Shown: positions 24,573-32,746, numbered from the stretch's first letter. The stretch is 46,729 nucleotides of DNA from Pyramidobacter piscolens (GCA_004558205.1 SFDM01000027.1:1-46729); one strand, 5' to 3'. Numbers and translations are program-made. Notes: generated by a model from the sequence alone, not told the origin.

Positions 24573-25619
24573 TCAGCGGGGGGGCAGGCGCTTGTCTGAA
24601 TCTTTGGGCATCAGAATTTCGCGCGCGCTTTTGATGAAGCGGTCTGTGTCCGCCGCTTTTTTGAGGCTCAGCGTGAAATAGGAGCCGTCCACGCAGGTCT
24701 TGATGACGATGCCGCGTTCGCGCAGTTTTTGGGCGAATTCGGCCGCGGTGATGTCGCCGCGTTCCAGGCGGCAGAGCACCCAGTTCGCGTCGGTCGGAAA
24801 GGTCTTGAGGCCGGAGATGCGCCGCAGGCGGGCGATGAATTTGGGCATCAGATTTGTGATAAAATCAGTGGTCTGCGTCCTGAAAGGCATCAGGTTTTCC
24901 AGGGCGCTCCCCAGGCTCTGGGTCAGGCCGCACAGCGCCGGTTCGCGCTGTCGCTGGCGCACCTCGGTGATCCAGGAGGTGGAATTGCTCACGGCGTAGC
25001 AGAAAGGGAGCATGTTCAGGGCGAAGTAATTCGTGAAAGATCTCAGGATGGCCACGCGCGGCTCTCGCCTGACCGCGGACCAGAGGGAGTTGGTCACGCT
25101 GCCGTAGGTGAAGTCGATGGCGCTTTCGTCGAGGATCAGCCAGCCGCCGTCGGCGATCCATTGGTCGAGCTCGGCGAGAAGCGCGTTGGGCGGCACCAGC
25201 GCCGGCGCAGGAAAGGCAGGGTTGCCCATGAGAAGCAAGTCGCAGCCCTGCAGGGCTTCTCTCAGCTCCCCCTCGGCGAGGTGGAAATGGCGGCTGGAGG
25301 GAAGTTTCAGCTTTTTGACGCCGATTTTCGCCTCGGCCAGGGCCTTTTCATAACTTTCAGGACAGGGCCAGAGAAGCAAGGCCCTGCGCGCGCGGGAGGT
25401 CAGCGCCAGCAGGAGGATCAGCTCGTCCTCGCAGTCGGAGAGCGCGATTTGGGCGGCGCCCGCGCCATGGCGCTGCGCGATGCGTTCCCTCAGTTCGCGG
25501 CAGCTTCTGTCCACGGGCTCTCCCAGCCCGCGCGCCAGAGCGCCGCTTAAAGTGTTTCGAATGCTTTCAGGCATGCCGAGCGGGTTTGCTCTGACGCTGA
25601 AATCCAAAATTTCGTTCAT
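24573..25619 (-). CDS. PLP-dependent aminotransferase fold-I homologue (HisC/CobD-like) lacking the catalytic lysine
   Basis: This 348-residue protein follows the HisC/CobD pattern. DFSVRANPLGMPESI opens it, LLLMGNPAFPAPALVP stands where GNPNNPTG is expected, and ILDESAIDFTYG corresponds to DEAFIDF. It ends with RGIVIKTC and FTLSLKKAADTDRFI. The site that normally carries the PLP-binding lysine (S-x-S/T-K-x-x-x) reads RSFTNYFAL, with Asn197 (codon AAT) instead of Lys. A normal transaminase reaction therefore looks unlikely. It may bind a ligand, or it may be an early pseudogene despite an intact reading frame. It stands alone on the minus strand; the ribosome site GAAGGGA is about 14 nt from the ATG. 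Confidence 0.75.
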   Translation of the reverse strand: MNEILDFSVRANPLGMPESIRNTLSGALARGLGEPVDRSCRELRERIAQRHGAGAAQIALSDCEDELILLLALTSRARRALLLWPCPESYEKALAEAKIGVKKLKLPSSRHFHLAEGELREALQGCDLLLMGNPAFPAPALVPPNALLAELDQWIADGGWLILDESAIDFTYGSVTNSLWSAVRREPRVAILRSFTNYFALNMLPFCYAVSNSTSWITEVRQRQREPALCGLTQSLGSALENLMPFRTQTTDFITNLMPKFIARLRRISGLKTFPTDANWVLCRLERGDITAAEFAQKLRERGIVIKTCVDGSYFTLSLKKAADTDRFIKSAREILMPKDSDKRLPPR

Positions 25620-25883
25620 GCTGTCTGACGATTCCCTTCATGCAGGCTCAAGAGCCCGCGGATAATTTTCAAAACGGTGCCGGTGAAAGAGCGCCCCGGC
25701 CTTGGGGCTGCAATCTCAAAGCCTGTCCGGGCGTTTTTCTGCGCTTCGGGCGGAAGTGGGCTTTTACGGCAAGTCTTAGTATACACGAAAAAAAGGAATA
25801 TGTCAGAAAATACTTCTTTAAAATTTATGGTAAAATTTACTAAAATTCTTCGATAAAAATGTGAGATAATTGGAGCGTGCAAA

Positions 25884-27164
25884 ATGGAAAAATTATTGCC
25901 TTTGATCACGGCGCTGTGCTCCTTCGGGGCGTTGGCCGCCTGCGGCATCGTCCTTTACGCTGAAAAAAAAGGACGGATCGCCACGGAGGACCTCCTGATG
26001 GAACTGCTTCAGCAGGAGCTGTCGGACCAGCGGGAGGAGGCGCTTCGCCGCAACTCCGAGACGCGGCGTGAGATCAACGAGTCGCTGCGGTCCAGCTCCA
26101 TGAACCTGACCGAGTCGGTGCGCGCCATCGGCGACCTCCAGGCCGACCGTATCGAACGCCTGGAAAAGAGGAGCGCCGAACTGAATCTCGCCATGGAAGC
26201 GCGTCTCGCCGCGCTGCACGAACAGCTGCGCAGCCTGAAAAACAGCAGCGACGCCCAGCTCGAGAAAATCCGCGAAGGCGTGGAAGAGCGGCTCCAATCC
26301 ACGCTGGAAAAGCGGCTGGGCTCCTCCTTCTCCCTGGTGCTTCAGCAGCTCGAGGCCGTGCAGAAAGGCCTGGGCGAGATGCGCAGCCTGGCGGGCAGCG
26401 TGGGCGACATCAAGCGAGTGCTTACCAACGTGAAGACCCGCGGGACCTGGGGCGAGGTGCAGCTTCGGTCCATTCTGGAGCAGATTTTATCGCCGGAGCA
26501 GTACAGCGCCAACGTGGCGATCCGCCCCGACTCCGCCGAACGCGTCGAGTTCGCAGTGAAACTTCCGGGCGAGTCGCCGGAAGCGCAGCCCCTGTGGCTG
26601 CCCATCGATTCCAAGTTCCCTCTGGAAGACTACCAGCGGCTCTGCGACGCCGCCGAGCGCGCTGACGAAAGCGCCGCCGCCGCGGCCCGTTCCGGGCTGA
26701 TGCGGGTTCTGGAGAGCGAAGCCAAGGATGTGCGCGAGAAGTATATCGCGCCTCCACACAGCACCGATTTCGGCCTCATCTTCCTGCCCACCGAGGGGCT
26801 CTACGCCGAAGTGCTGCGGGATCCGGCGCTGGTGGACAAACTGCAGCAGAAATACCGTGTGGTCGTGGCCGGCCCCACGACTCTCGCGGCGCTGCTCAGC
26901 AGCCTGAGGATGGGCTTCCGCGCCCTGGCGATCCAGCAGAGGAGCGGCGAGGTATGGGAGATACTCAGCTCCGTGAAGGCCGAGTTCGGCAAATTCGGCG
27001 AGTCGCTGGACAAGGCGCGCCGGCAGCTGAACGCCGCGGCCCTGTCCATCGAGGAGACGGGGCGCAGGACCCGCGTCCTCCAGCGCCGCCTGGACGCGGT
27101 GGAGCACCTGACGGAGCTGCCGCCGCCGGAGGAAAGCGGCGCTGCGGACGACGAAGATCGGTAA
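25884..27164 (+). CDS. rmuC: RmuC-family DNA recombination protein
   Basis: This 426-residue protein has an N-terminal membrane anchor (LLPLITALCSFGALAACGIVLYAE) and a long coiled coil (about 40-150, rich in E, R, L and Q). The conserved RmuC core follows: LTNVKTRGTWGEVQLRSILEQIL, VEFAVKLPG, LWLPIDSKFPLEDYQRL, DFGLIFLPTEGLYAEVL and GPTTLAALLSSLRMGFRAL. RmuC proteins are predicted nucleases limiting inverted-repeat recombination; the enzymatic details are not settled. That link is worth noting in a window so rich in long palindromes. GGAG precedes the ATG by 11 nt. It converges on the DmpA-type peptidase with only 10 bp between the stops. Confidence 0.92.
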   Translation: MEKLLPLITALCSFGALAACGIVLYAEKKGRIATEDLLMELLQQELSDQREEALRRNSETRREINESLRSSSMNLTESVRAIGDLQADRIERLEKRSAELNLAMEARLAALHEQLRSLKNSSDAQLEKIREGVEERLQSTLEKRLGSSFSLVLQQLEAVQKGLGEMRSLAGSVGDIKRVLTNVKTRGTWGEVQLRSILEQILSPEQYSANVAIRPDSAERVEFAVKLPGESPEAQPLWLPIDSKFPLEDYQRLCDAAERADESAAAAARSGLMRVLESEAKDVREKYIAPPHSTDFGLIFLPTEGLYAEVLRDPALVDKLQQKYRVVVAGPTTLAALLSSLRMGFRALAIQQRSGEVWEILSSVKAEFGKFGESLDKARRQLNAAALSIEETGRRTRVLQRRLDAVEHLTELPPPEESGAADDEDR

Positions 27165-27174
27165 AAAAGCTCTC

Positions 27175-28248
27175 TCAGTCTTTCTCTCCACCCGGCAGGC
27201 CCGGGACCTTTCCTATGAACTCGCGAAGCGAGCGGCGGCAGCGGCCCTGAAACCCCCGGACGGTCTCCGCGGCGAGCATGGAGACCAGGACGGCCTCTTC
27301 CACGGCTTCGACGACGGCGCGGAAAAAGAGGTTGGCGTGATCGTCGCTGACGGCGCGCAGCGTCAGTTCGCCGGCGTGCCGCAGGGGGATCCTCTGCGCC
27401 GTGGAGAAGGCGATGGCGATCTCGCCGCTGCCGTTTCCGATGATCGACCCCGTGCGCGTGATGCCGACGGACGCCCGCTTGCAGAGCCGTTTCAGCTGCC
27501 TAGCCGTCATGGGGGCGTCAGTGGCCAGGATCACGATGCAGGACCCCTGTTCCTTCAGCGTTTCGGGCGGCGCTATTTTGAAAGCCGCCTCGCCGGTCCG
27601 CCGCCCGTCCACGGCCAGGTCCCTCATCTCGCCGAAGTTGGACTGTACCAGGGCGCCGACGGTGTAGCTGGCGCCGCCGGCCTGCAGGACCCGCGACGAC
27701 GAACCGATGCCGCCCTTGAACTGATAGCAGCTCATGCCCCGTCCGGCTCCCACGGCCCCAAGGGCGAAACCGGCGCCGGCCGACTCGATGGCCTGGCGAA
27801 CCATGGCGGGCGTCACGCGCTGGGCCCTGATATCGTTCAGAAAGCCGTCGTTGCACTCGCAGACCACGGGGTTGACGGTGCCCGCCGCGCCGCCGATACC
27901 GGGGTCCTGGCTCAGCATGTACTCCGCCAGCCCGCGCCACGCGTCGCCCACGCTCAGCGTGTTGGTCAGCACAATGGGCGTTTCCAGGACACCCAGCTCT
28001 TCAACCTGCACGAGGCCGGCGGTCTTGCCGAAGCCGTTGATGACCTGCGACGCGGCGACCAGCTTTTCTCGGAAGAGGTTGCCCGGCGCGGGGACCAGGG
28101 CGGTTACGCCCGTCTGAATTCCGCCCTCGGCGAGCGTGGCGTGTCCGACCGTTACGCCCGGAACGTCGGCGATGGTATTTCCGCTTCCCCTTTGCATTCT
28201 GCCGATGGAGACGTTCACTGATTGAAGCAGGTTATTCTGTTGAGTCAT
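27175..28248 (-). CDS. P1 (S58, DmpA-type) aminopeptidase
   Basis: This 357-residue N-terminal-nucleophile-type peptidase of the DmpA family shows NTIADVPGVTVGHATLAEGGIQTGVT at the start and NGFGKTAGLVQVEELG. The cleavage and nucleophile region, IIGNGSGEIAIAF, contains Ser274, the expected autoprocessing serine preceded by Gly. Members release N-terminal D- or L-residues or beta-amino acids from small peptides. AGGAGG lies upstream of ATG 28248. There is no secretion signal, so it probably acts in the cytoplasm. The gene lies in the path of read-through transcription from rmuC. Confidence 0.9.
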   Translation of the reverse strand: MTQQNNLLQSVNVSIGRMQRGSGNTIADVPGVTVGHATLAEGGIQTGVTALVPAPGNLFREKLVAASQVINGFGKTAGLVQVEELGVLETPIVLTNTLSVGDAWRGLAEYMLSQDPGIGGAAGTVNPVVCECNDGFLNDIRAQRVTPAMVRQAIESAGAGFALGAVGAGRGMSCYQFKGGIGSSSRVLQAGGASYTVGALVQSNFGEMRDLAVDGRRTGEAAFKIAPPETLKEQGSCIVILATDAPMTARQLKRLCKRASVGITRTGSIIGNGSGEIAIAFSTAQRIPLRHAGELTLRAVSDDHANLFFRAVVEAVEEAVLVSMLAAETVRGFQGRCRRSLREFIGKVPGLPGGEKD

Positions 28249-28304
28249 GGCAGCCTAAAACCTCCTGAAAGTTTTGTAAAGAAATGGGATGGCGCGCCGG
28301 TTCA

Positions 28305-28335
28305 GAGCAAAACTCCGCCAGGAGGCTCGTTTTTT
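28305..28335 (+). terminator. First of two tandem plus-strand terminators
   Basis: GAGC-AAAA-CTCC-GCCA-GGAG-GCTC folds as a bulged hairpin followed by GTTTTTT. It points along the plus strand although the nearest plus-strand gene ends 1.1 kb upstream. Confidence 0.6.
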
Positions 28336-28352
28336 CGGTTCGCGCCTCTCTT

Positions 28353-28387
28353 GGCCTTTCGGACAGTCTGAAAGGCCCTGTTTTTTT
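28353..28387 (+). terminator. Second of two tandem plus-strand terminators
   Basis: GGCCTTTC (28353-28360) pairs with GAAAGGCC (28370-28377), followed by CTG and seven T. With the previous hairpin it would stop rmuC read-through before the mgtE promoter. Confidence 0.72.
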
Positions 28388-28485
28388 GGCCCGCGGCGGA
28401 GCGGTTATTTCTCACCGGCGATGAAAAACATTATACACCTTGTAAAATCTCTGCAAAATAAGGGGGGATTTTTTCTCAGAAGCGC

Positions 28486-28514
28486 TTGATTCTGCTCGGC
28501 CGAGTGTGTATCAT
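28486..28514 (+). promoter_or_regulatory. Promoter of the mgtE leader
   Basis: TTGATT (28486-28491), exactly 17 bp, and TATCAT (28509-28514) form a good sigma-70 promoter. Transcription would begin near 28521. Confidence 0.65.
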
Positions 28515-28520
28515 TAACAT

Positions 28521-28694
28521 ATCTTTGCGCTATGTGCGCTATCTTTTGAAAGGAGACGATCAGGGTCAGATGGATCAAAGTCCTGGCAGTATTCCCTTAC
28601 GAACTATAAAAAATAATCCGACGGACACTGATCGGCTCTGACGCCCTTTCGCGCCGGGCTGTGTTGCCGTCGGACGCGAAAGGAGAACGGCCCA
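28521..28694 (+). promoter_or_regulatory. Structured 5' leader of mgtE with anti-Shine-Dalgarno element
   Basis: About 174 nt separate the predicted start site from TTG 28695. CCTTTCGCG (28645-28653) is perfectly complementary to CGCGAAAGG (28675-28683), which contains most of the ribosome site AAAGGAG. A competing perfect stem, TCCGACGG (28617-28624) with CCGTCGGA (28667-28674), interlocks with it. GATCAG/CTGATC (28558/28628) and GTCAGA/TCTGAC (28565/28637) are further pairing options. This looks like a regulatory switch. I do not recognise the M-box core. Confidence 0.55.
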
Positions 28695-30053
28695 TTGTCA
28701 TTATTTGAAGAACAGATTCTTCATGAAGTGGAAGATCTTATCCAGAAAAAGCATTTCCGCGAGGCGAAGGAAACCCTTTCAAGCATGGAGCCCATAGACA
28801 TCGCCGAAGGGCTTGAAGAGCTGCCCCCGGCCCGTCTTGTGCTGTACTTCCGCCTGCTGCCGAAGGATCTGGCGATCGAGGTTTTTGAGCTCCTGGACAT
28901 CGAGGTGCAGGAGCGCTTCGTCAACCATGCCTCCGACGGGGAAGTCTCGGAGATCATCGAAGAGATGTCCGACGACGACCGCACCGAGCTCTTTGACGAG
29001 CTGCCCGCCAAGACGGTCAAGCGGCTGCTCCAGCAGCTTTCCCCCGACGAGCGCCGTCTGGCCAGCAAGCTTCTGGGCTATCCCCAGGGGTCGGCCGGGC
29101 GCATCATGACGCCCGAGTATATCGACCTGAAAGGGCACATGACGGCGGAAGCGGCCATTTCCCGCATCAGGGAGAAGGCCCGGAGCAAGGAGACCATTTA
29201 CACCTGTTTTGTGACCGACGAGCAGAGGCACCTGCTGGGCGTGGTGGAACTGGAGGATCTGATCCTGGCGGAGCCGCACACGGAAGTGCTGTCCATTATG
29301 GACGACGAGCCCGTGTCGGTGCTGACCACAGCCGACCAGGAGGAAGTGGCGCAGGTCATTTCGCGCTACGACCTGCACACGGTGCCCGTGGTGGACAGGG
29401 AAAGCCGCCTGGTGGGAATCATCACCTTCGACGACGTGCTGGACGTGGTGGAGGAAGAGGCCACGGAAGACTTTGAGCGCATGGCCGGCATCGAGCCCGT
29501 GGAGGAGGAGTACCTTGAGGCCAACCTTTTCACCGTGGCCCGCAAGCGGTTTATCTGGCTCATCATCTGCATCGTCACCGAGGCCTTTACGTCCACTGTG
29601 CTGAAGTACTATTCGCCCACGATCCAGGGCGTGGTGGCGCTGACCTTTTTCATCCCACTGCTGATCGGCACGGGCGGCAACGCTGGAACCCAGGCAGCTA
29701 CGCTGATGATCCGCGGCATGACCGTGGGCGACATCGAGTGGCGCGACCTGGGCAAGGTGGTTGGCCGGGAGACCCTGACGGGCCTGGTGCTGGGCGTGGC
29801 GCTCGGCCTGCTGGGGCTTGGGCGGGCCTGGATGATCGGCACAGGGCCCGCCGTGGCGCTGACCGTCGCCTTCGCCGTGATGGCCGTGGTGCTGATGGGA
29901 AACCTGGCGGGAGCGCTGCTGCCCCTGTGTGCGCGCGCGGTGAAGCTGGACCCGGCGATCATGTCGGGCCCCTTTATCACCACTATCGTCGATGTCTTCG
30001 GGCTGATCGTCTACTTTGAGATCGCCGGCATCTTTATCAGCGGAGCCCAGTAG
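28695..30053 (+). CDS. mgtE: Magnesium channel/transporter MgtE, copy 1
   Basis: This 452-residue protein has the complete MgtE architecture. The acidic N domain (MSDDDRTELFDELP) is followed by two CBS domains (about 130-255, with ETIYTCFVTDEQRHLLGVVELEDL and FDDVLDVVEEEATEDF). Then come the plug and five transmembrane helices, with PLLIGTGGNAGTQAATLMIRGM and DPAIMSGPFITTIVDVFGL as pore motifs. The acidic residues in the N and CBS domains are those known to bind cytosolic Mg2+ and close the channel. TTG 28695 is the start, 9 nt after AAAGGAG, which the leader can sequester. A second mgtE follows. Confidence 0.92.
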   Translation: MSLFEEQILHEVEDLIQKKHFREAKETLSSMEPIDIAEGLEELPPARLVLYFRLLPKDLAIEVFELLDIEVQERFVNHASDGEVSEIIEEMSDDDRTELFDELPAKTVKRLLQQLSPDERRLASKLLGYPQGSAGRIMTPEYIDLKGHMTAEAAISRIREKARSKETIYTCFVTDEQRHLLGVVELEDLILAEPHTEVLSIMDDEPVSVLTTADQEEVAQVISRYDLHTVPVVDRESRLVGIITFDDVLDVVEEEATEDFERMAGIEPVEEEYLEANLFTVARKRFIWLIICIVTEAFTSTVLKYYSPTIQGVVALTFFIPLLIGTGGNAGTQAATLMIRGMTVGDIEWRDLGKVVGRETLTGLVLGVALGLLGLGRAWMIGTGPAVALTVAFAVMAVVLMGNLAGALLPLCARAVKLDPAIMSGPFITTIVDVFGLIVYFEIAGIFISGAQ

Positions 30054-30080
30054 GACTCTGTATCCGAAGGGGTGATCTGC

Positions 30081-30212
30081 ATGAAGAAAAATTGTCTGCC
30101 GAAACAGGAGGATGACCCTCCATGTCCGCGCTCGTGGGATTCAGCTCCCGTCTTAGAAACCTGCTGGAACAGGGGCGTCTGGACGAAGCCCGCGTCCTGT
30201 CCCGGGCCCTGA
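30081..30212 (+). CDS. Possible small leader ORF overlapping the start of the second mgtE
   Basis: ATG 30081, preceded by AAGGGG, opens 43 codons that run out of frame across the start of the second mgtE (ATG 30122) and stop at TGA 30210-30212. It begins MKKNCLPKQEDDPPCP: two acidic residues and a glutamate followed by two prolines, ending near the internal start codon. The ribosome site of mgtE copy 2 (AGGAGG) lies inside its codons 9-11. Expression is unproven and the frame could be accidental. Confidence 0.3.
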   Translation: MKKNCLPKQEDDPPCPRSWDSAPVLETCWNRGVWTKPASCPGP

Positions 30213-31459
30213 CGCCGGAGCTTTTGAGCGAAGAACTGCGCCATTTGTCGCCGCGCGGCGGGCTGGCGCTGTGCAGCATTTTAAAACCATTCCGCCTGGC
30301 GGCTCTGATGAAGCTGCTGTCGCGCCGCGAGCGCCAGAGACTTCTGAGCGGCGCGGCTCTTTCCGAGCTGCGGGGGCTGTTCCTGTCGCTGCCCGAGGAC
30401 ATGCTGCCCGAGCTGCTCAGTTCGCTGCCGTCCCGTCTGGGGCGGCAGCTCGTGGAAAAACTGCCTCCCCATCTGAAAAACCTGCTGGCGAAGAAGAGCC
30501 CCTGGGCTCACGACACCGTGGGATACGTGATGAGCAACGACGGCGTGACGCTGTCGCCAAAGGACACGGTGGCCGCGGCGCTGGAGAAGATCCGCCGCGA
30601 CGCCCCGGGGAAAGACCGGGTTTACCGCTGCTTTGTAATCGACGGCGAGCGTTTTGTCGGCACGGCGGCGTTGGAAGACATCGTGCTGGCGCGCCCCGAT
30701 ACGACCATCGACCAGCTGACCGAAGAGGACTGCCACTCCGTAACGCCCGAAAGCGACCGCGCCGAGGCGGCGCGCATCATGTCCCGCTACGACGTGCAGG
30801 TGCTGCCGGTGGTCAAGGAGGGCCGACTTCTGGGGATCCTGCCCTTCGACGACGTGCTCGACGTGATGGAAGACGAGAACACGGAACTGTTCCACCACGT
30901 GGGCGGCCTGTACGCGCCAAACAGCAAAGGCGGCCTGGCGGGCGAGATCGCCCGTCGTTTCCCCTGCCTGCTGCTGTGCCTTGTGACGGGCATCCTGACT
31001 ACGGGCATTATGGAGAACTACGAAGCCATGCTGTCGCAGGTAGTGGCGCTGTCGTTCTTCGTGCCCCTGCTGATCGACACGGGCGGCAACACGGGCGCCC
31101 AGGCGTCGGCGCTGATCATCCGCGCCATGGGGCTGGGCGAACTGAAAGACGGTATGATCGGAAAGGTCCTTTTGCGCGAGCTGATGACAGGGGTGATCCT
31201 GGGGGCGTCCATGGCCCTGCTCGCCATGGGCCGTTCGCAGATTCTCGGAGTGGGGAGCGGCGTGACCCTCGTGGTCGGCGTCGCCATGGTCTGTGTGGTC
31301 ATGGCTTCAAACATGCTCGGCGCCGTGACGCCCTTTGTGGTGCGCCGGTTCGGCTTCGACCCTGCGCTGATCTCGGGGCCCCTGCTGACCACCATCGTGG
31401 ACGTGCTGGGCCTGGCGCTCTACTTCTCCGTGGCGCGCCTGATGATCTTCCGCTCCTGA
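30122..31459 (+). CDS. MgtE-family magnesium transporter, copy 2 (divergent N domain)
   Basis: This 445-residue MgtE homologue has CBS domains (DRVYRCFVIDGERFVGTAALEDI, FDDVLDVMEDENTE) and the pore motifs PLLIDTGGNTGAQASALIIRAM and DPALISGPLLTTIVDVLGL. In the pore motif Gly of copy 1 (LLIGTGG) is Asp (LLIDTGG). The N domain is basic and leucine-rich (LLSRRERQRLLSG, SSLPSRLGRQLVEKLP), where copy 1 has acidic Mg2+-sensing residues. Gating by cytosolic Mg2+ is therefore probably altered; it may form heteromers with copy 1 or carry another divalent cation. AGGAGG is 10 nt upstream of the ATG, within the tail of the spacer after copy 1. Confidence 0.88.
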   Translation: MSALVGFSSRLRNLLEQGRLDEARVLSRALTPELLSEELRHLSPRGGLALCSILKPFRLAALMKLLSRRERQRLLSGAALSELRGLFLSLPEDMLPELLSSLPSRLGRQLVEKLPPHLKNLLAKKSPWAHDTVGYVMSNDGVTLSPKDTVAAALEKIRRDAPGKDRVYRCFVIDGERFVGTAALEDIVLARPDTTIDQLTEEDCHSVTPESDRAEAARIMSRYDVQVLPVVKEGRLLGILPFDDVLDVMEDENTELFHHVGGLYAPNSKGGLAGEIARRFPCLLLCLVTGILTTGIMENYEAMLSQVVALSFFVPLLIDTGGNTGAQASALIIRAMGLGELKDGMIGKVLLRELMTGVILGASMALLAMGRSQILGVGSGVTLVVGVAMVCVVMASNMLGAVTPFVVRRFGFDPALISGPLLTTIVDVLGLALYFSVARLMIFRS

Positions 31460-31481
31460 AAACTTTTTTCCACTGCAAGAG

Positions 31482-31512
31482 GGAGTCCTGCGCGTTATGG
31501 GACTCCTTTTTT
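31482..31512 (+). terminator. Terminator of the mgtE pair
   Basis: GGAGTCC (31482-31488) pairs with GGACTCC (31500-31506) and is followed by TTTTTT. Confidence 0.85.
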
Positions 31513-31554
31513 ACGTGTCTGCGCTTTTATGATTTTGCTGAGCTGGAAAGAGCA

Positions 31555-31598
31555 GATCGAAAGATTTCAACGCGAAGATCGAAAGATTTCAACGCGAA
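31555..31598. repeat. Exact 22-bp tandem duplication
   Basis: The 22 bases at 31555-31576 (beginning GATCGAAAGATT) are repeated exactly at 31577-31598. The second copy forms the left end of the dispersed element that follows. Confidence 0.85.
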
Positions 31599-31756
31599 GG
31601 GGCGCAAAGGACGCAAAGGCAAAACAAGACCTGAATTATTAACTGGAAAAACGAATTAGTGTGATGGCAATTTATATATTTTGATTGATTTTTCGGTTCT
31701 AAAAGTCTTTTAAGGTTTTCCTTTGCGTCCCCGCGAACTTTGCGATTTAATCTTTT
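31582..31756. repeat. MITE-like dispersed repeat, copy A
   Basis: About 175 bp with imperfect terminal inverted repeats: the left end AAAGATT..CGCGAAGGGGCGCAAAGG and the right end CCTTTGCGTCC..CTTTGCG..AATCTTTT are reverse complements with gaps. The AT-rich centre (GGCAATTTATATATTTTGAT) matches that of copy B at 45265-45452 (AACAATTTATATATTTAGAT). No coding capacity. Confidence 0.75.
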
Positions 31757-31828
31757 GACGTGGAAATTCGGCCGATCATTATTTGAGTGGATTGTTGAGA
31801 TAGTGAAAATGAAAAGGAGAATTGCCGG

Positions 31829-32746
31829 ATGAGAAAATGGGTTCTGGTGTGTTTGATTTTGTGCGGCGCGCTGCCCGCGCGGGCCTTTGACGACCCGCGC
31901 CAGAACGCGGCGGAGGATTTGATGCGGCGGTGCGAGGCGGTCTTGTGGGAGGCCAAGCTTTCAAGCGGCGCCGAGGTGGACGAAGCCATGGATCCGGGGC
32001 ATACGGGGCTTGTGGGCGTGGAGTACTCGCCGCTGACCACTTCACTGGGGCACCTGCCCGACAAGCGCACGGCCGCGCAGCCGGCCATGGCGGGAGCCGT
32101 GGCCGGCTACTGCCTCAAAGCGGGGCTGAAGGCCGGCGACTGGATCGCCGTGAACGCCAGCGGTTCCTTTCCCGGTTATGTGCTCGCGACGCTGTGCGCG
32201 GCCCAGATTTTGGAGCTGAAGACCCTCCTGGTCTTTTCCTACGGTTCCTCCATGTACGGCGGCACGGTGCCCGAGTTCACCTTCCCTGTAGCGCTGGACA
32301 TCTTGAACGCCAAGGGCCTGCTTTCCATGAAGATCGACGCCGTCGCCCCCGGCGGCGCCTGGGACCGGATGGAAGAAGTGCTTCTCGAGGACGGGCGGCC
32401 TCTGGTGGCCCGGCTGATGTCTGAGCGGCCGGAAAAGAAGATTCAGGAAGCCGATTTCATAAAAGCCGTCGAACGCCGCCGCGAGCTCTTTCTCTCCCGT
32501 CCCGTCAAGGCCTTTGTGAACTGCGGCGGCCCCTGGAGCAGCATGGGGCTGAACGACGACGTCCTCAAGGTGGGGCACGGCCTTCTGCGGCCCTATAGCC
32601 CCATGCCGGAAGAAAAAGACCGCGGCCTGATCTTCGACTTTCTTGACCTGGGCGTTCCCGTGATCCACCTGCTTTATACCAGAGGCATCTGCGCAGACTG
32701 GGGGATCCCCTACGACGGCGCGGCGGGCCTCGATTCAGTTCGATAA
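31829..32746 (+). CDS. Poly-gamma-glutamate system protein (PgsW-like), secreted
   Basis: This 305-residue protein has an N-terminal signal peptide (MRKWVLVCLILCGALPARA) and resembles the family annotated as poly-gamma-glutamate system protein. Visible features are MDPGHTGLVGVEYSPLTTSLG, ASGSFPGYVLATLCAAQ, VFSYGSSMYGGTVPEFTF, FVNCGGPWSSMG and a C-terminal VPVIHLLYTRGIC. The family's biochemical role is not known; it usually neighbours capsule-type PGA genes, which are absent here. It converges on a minus-strand operon of peptidase and transporter genes, so involvement in handling glutamyl polymers or peptides is an inference. AAGGAG precedes the ATG. Confidence 0.78.
   Translation: MRKWVLVCLILCGALPARAFDDPRQNAAEDLMRRCEAVLWEAKLSSGAEVDEAMDPGHTGLVGVEYSPLTTSLGHLPDKRTAAQPAMAGAVAGYCLKAGLKAGDWIAVNASGSFPGYVLATLCAAQILELKTLLVFSYGSSMYGGTVPEFTFPVALDILNAKGLLSMKIDAVAPGGAWDRMEEVLLEDGRPLVARLMSERPEKKIQEADFIKAVERRRELFLSRPVKAFVNCGGPWSSMGLNDDVLKVGHGLLRPYSPMPEEKDRGLIFDFLDLGVPVIHLLYTRGICADWGIPYDGAAGLDSVR

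Noticed and set aside
28521..28694. M-box magnesium riboswitch in the mgtE leader
   Set aside because: I could not find the conserved M-box core; only the alternative stems described are supported.
30271..31659. 462-codon plus-strand frame inside the second mgtE
   Set aside because: Out-of-frame, Arg/Gly/Ala-rich shadow; the MgtE frame is conserved.
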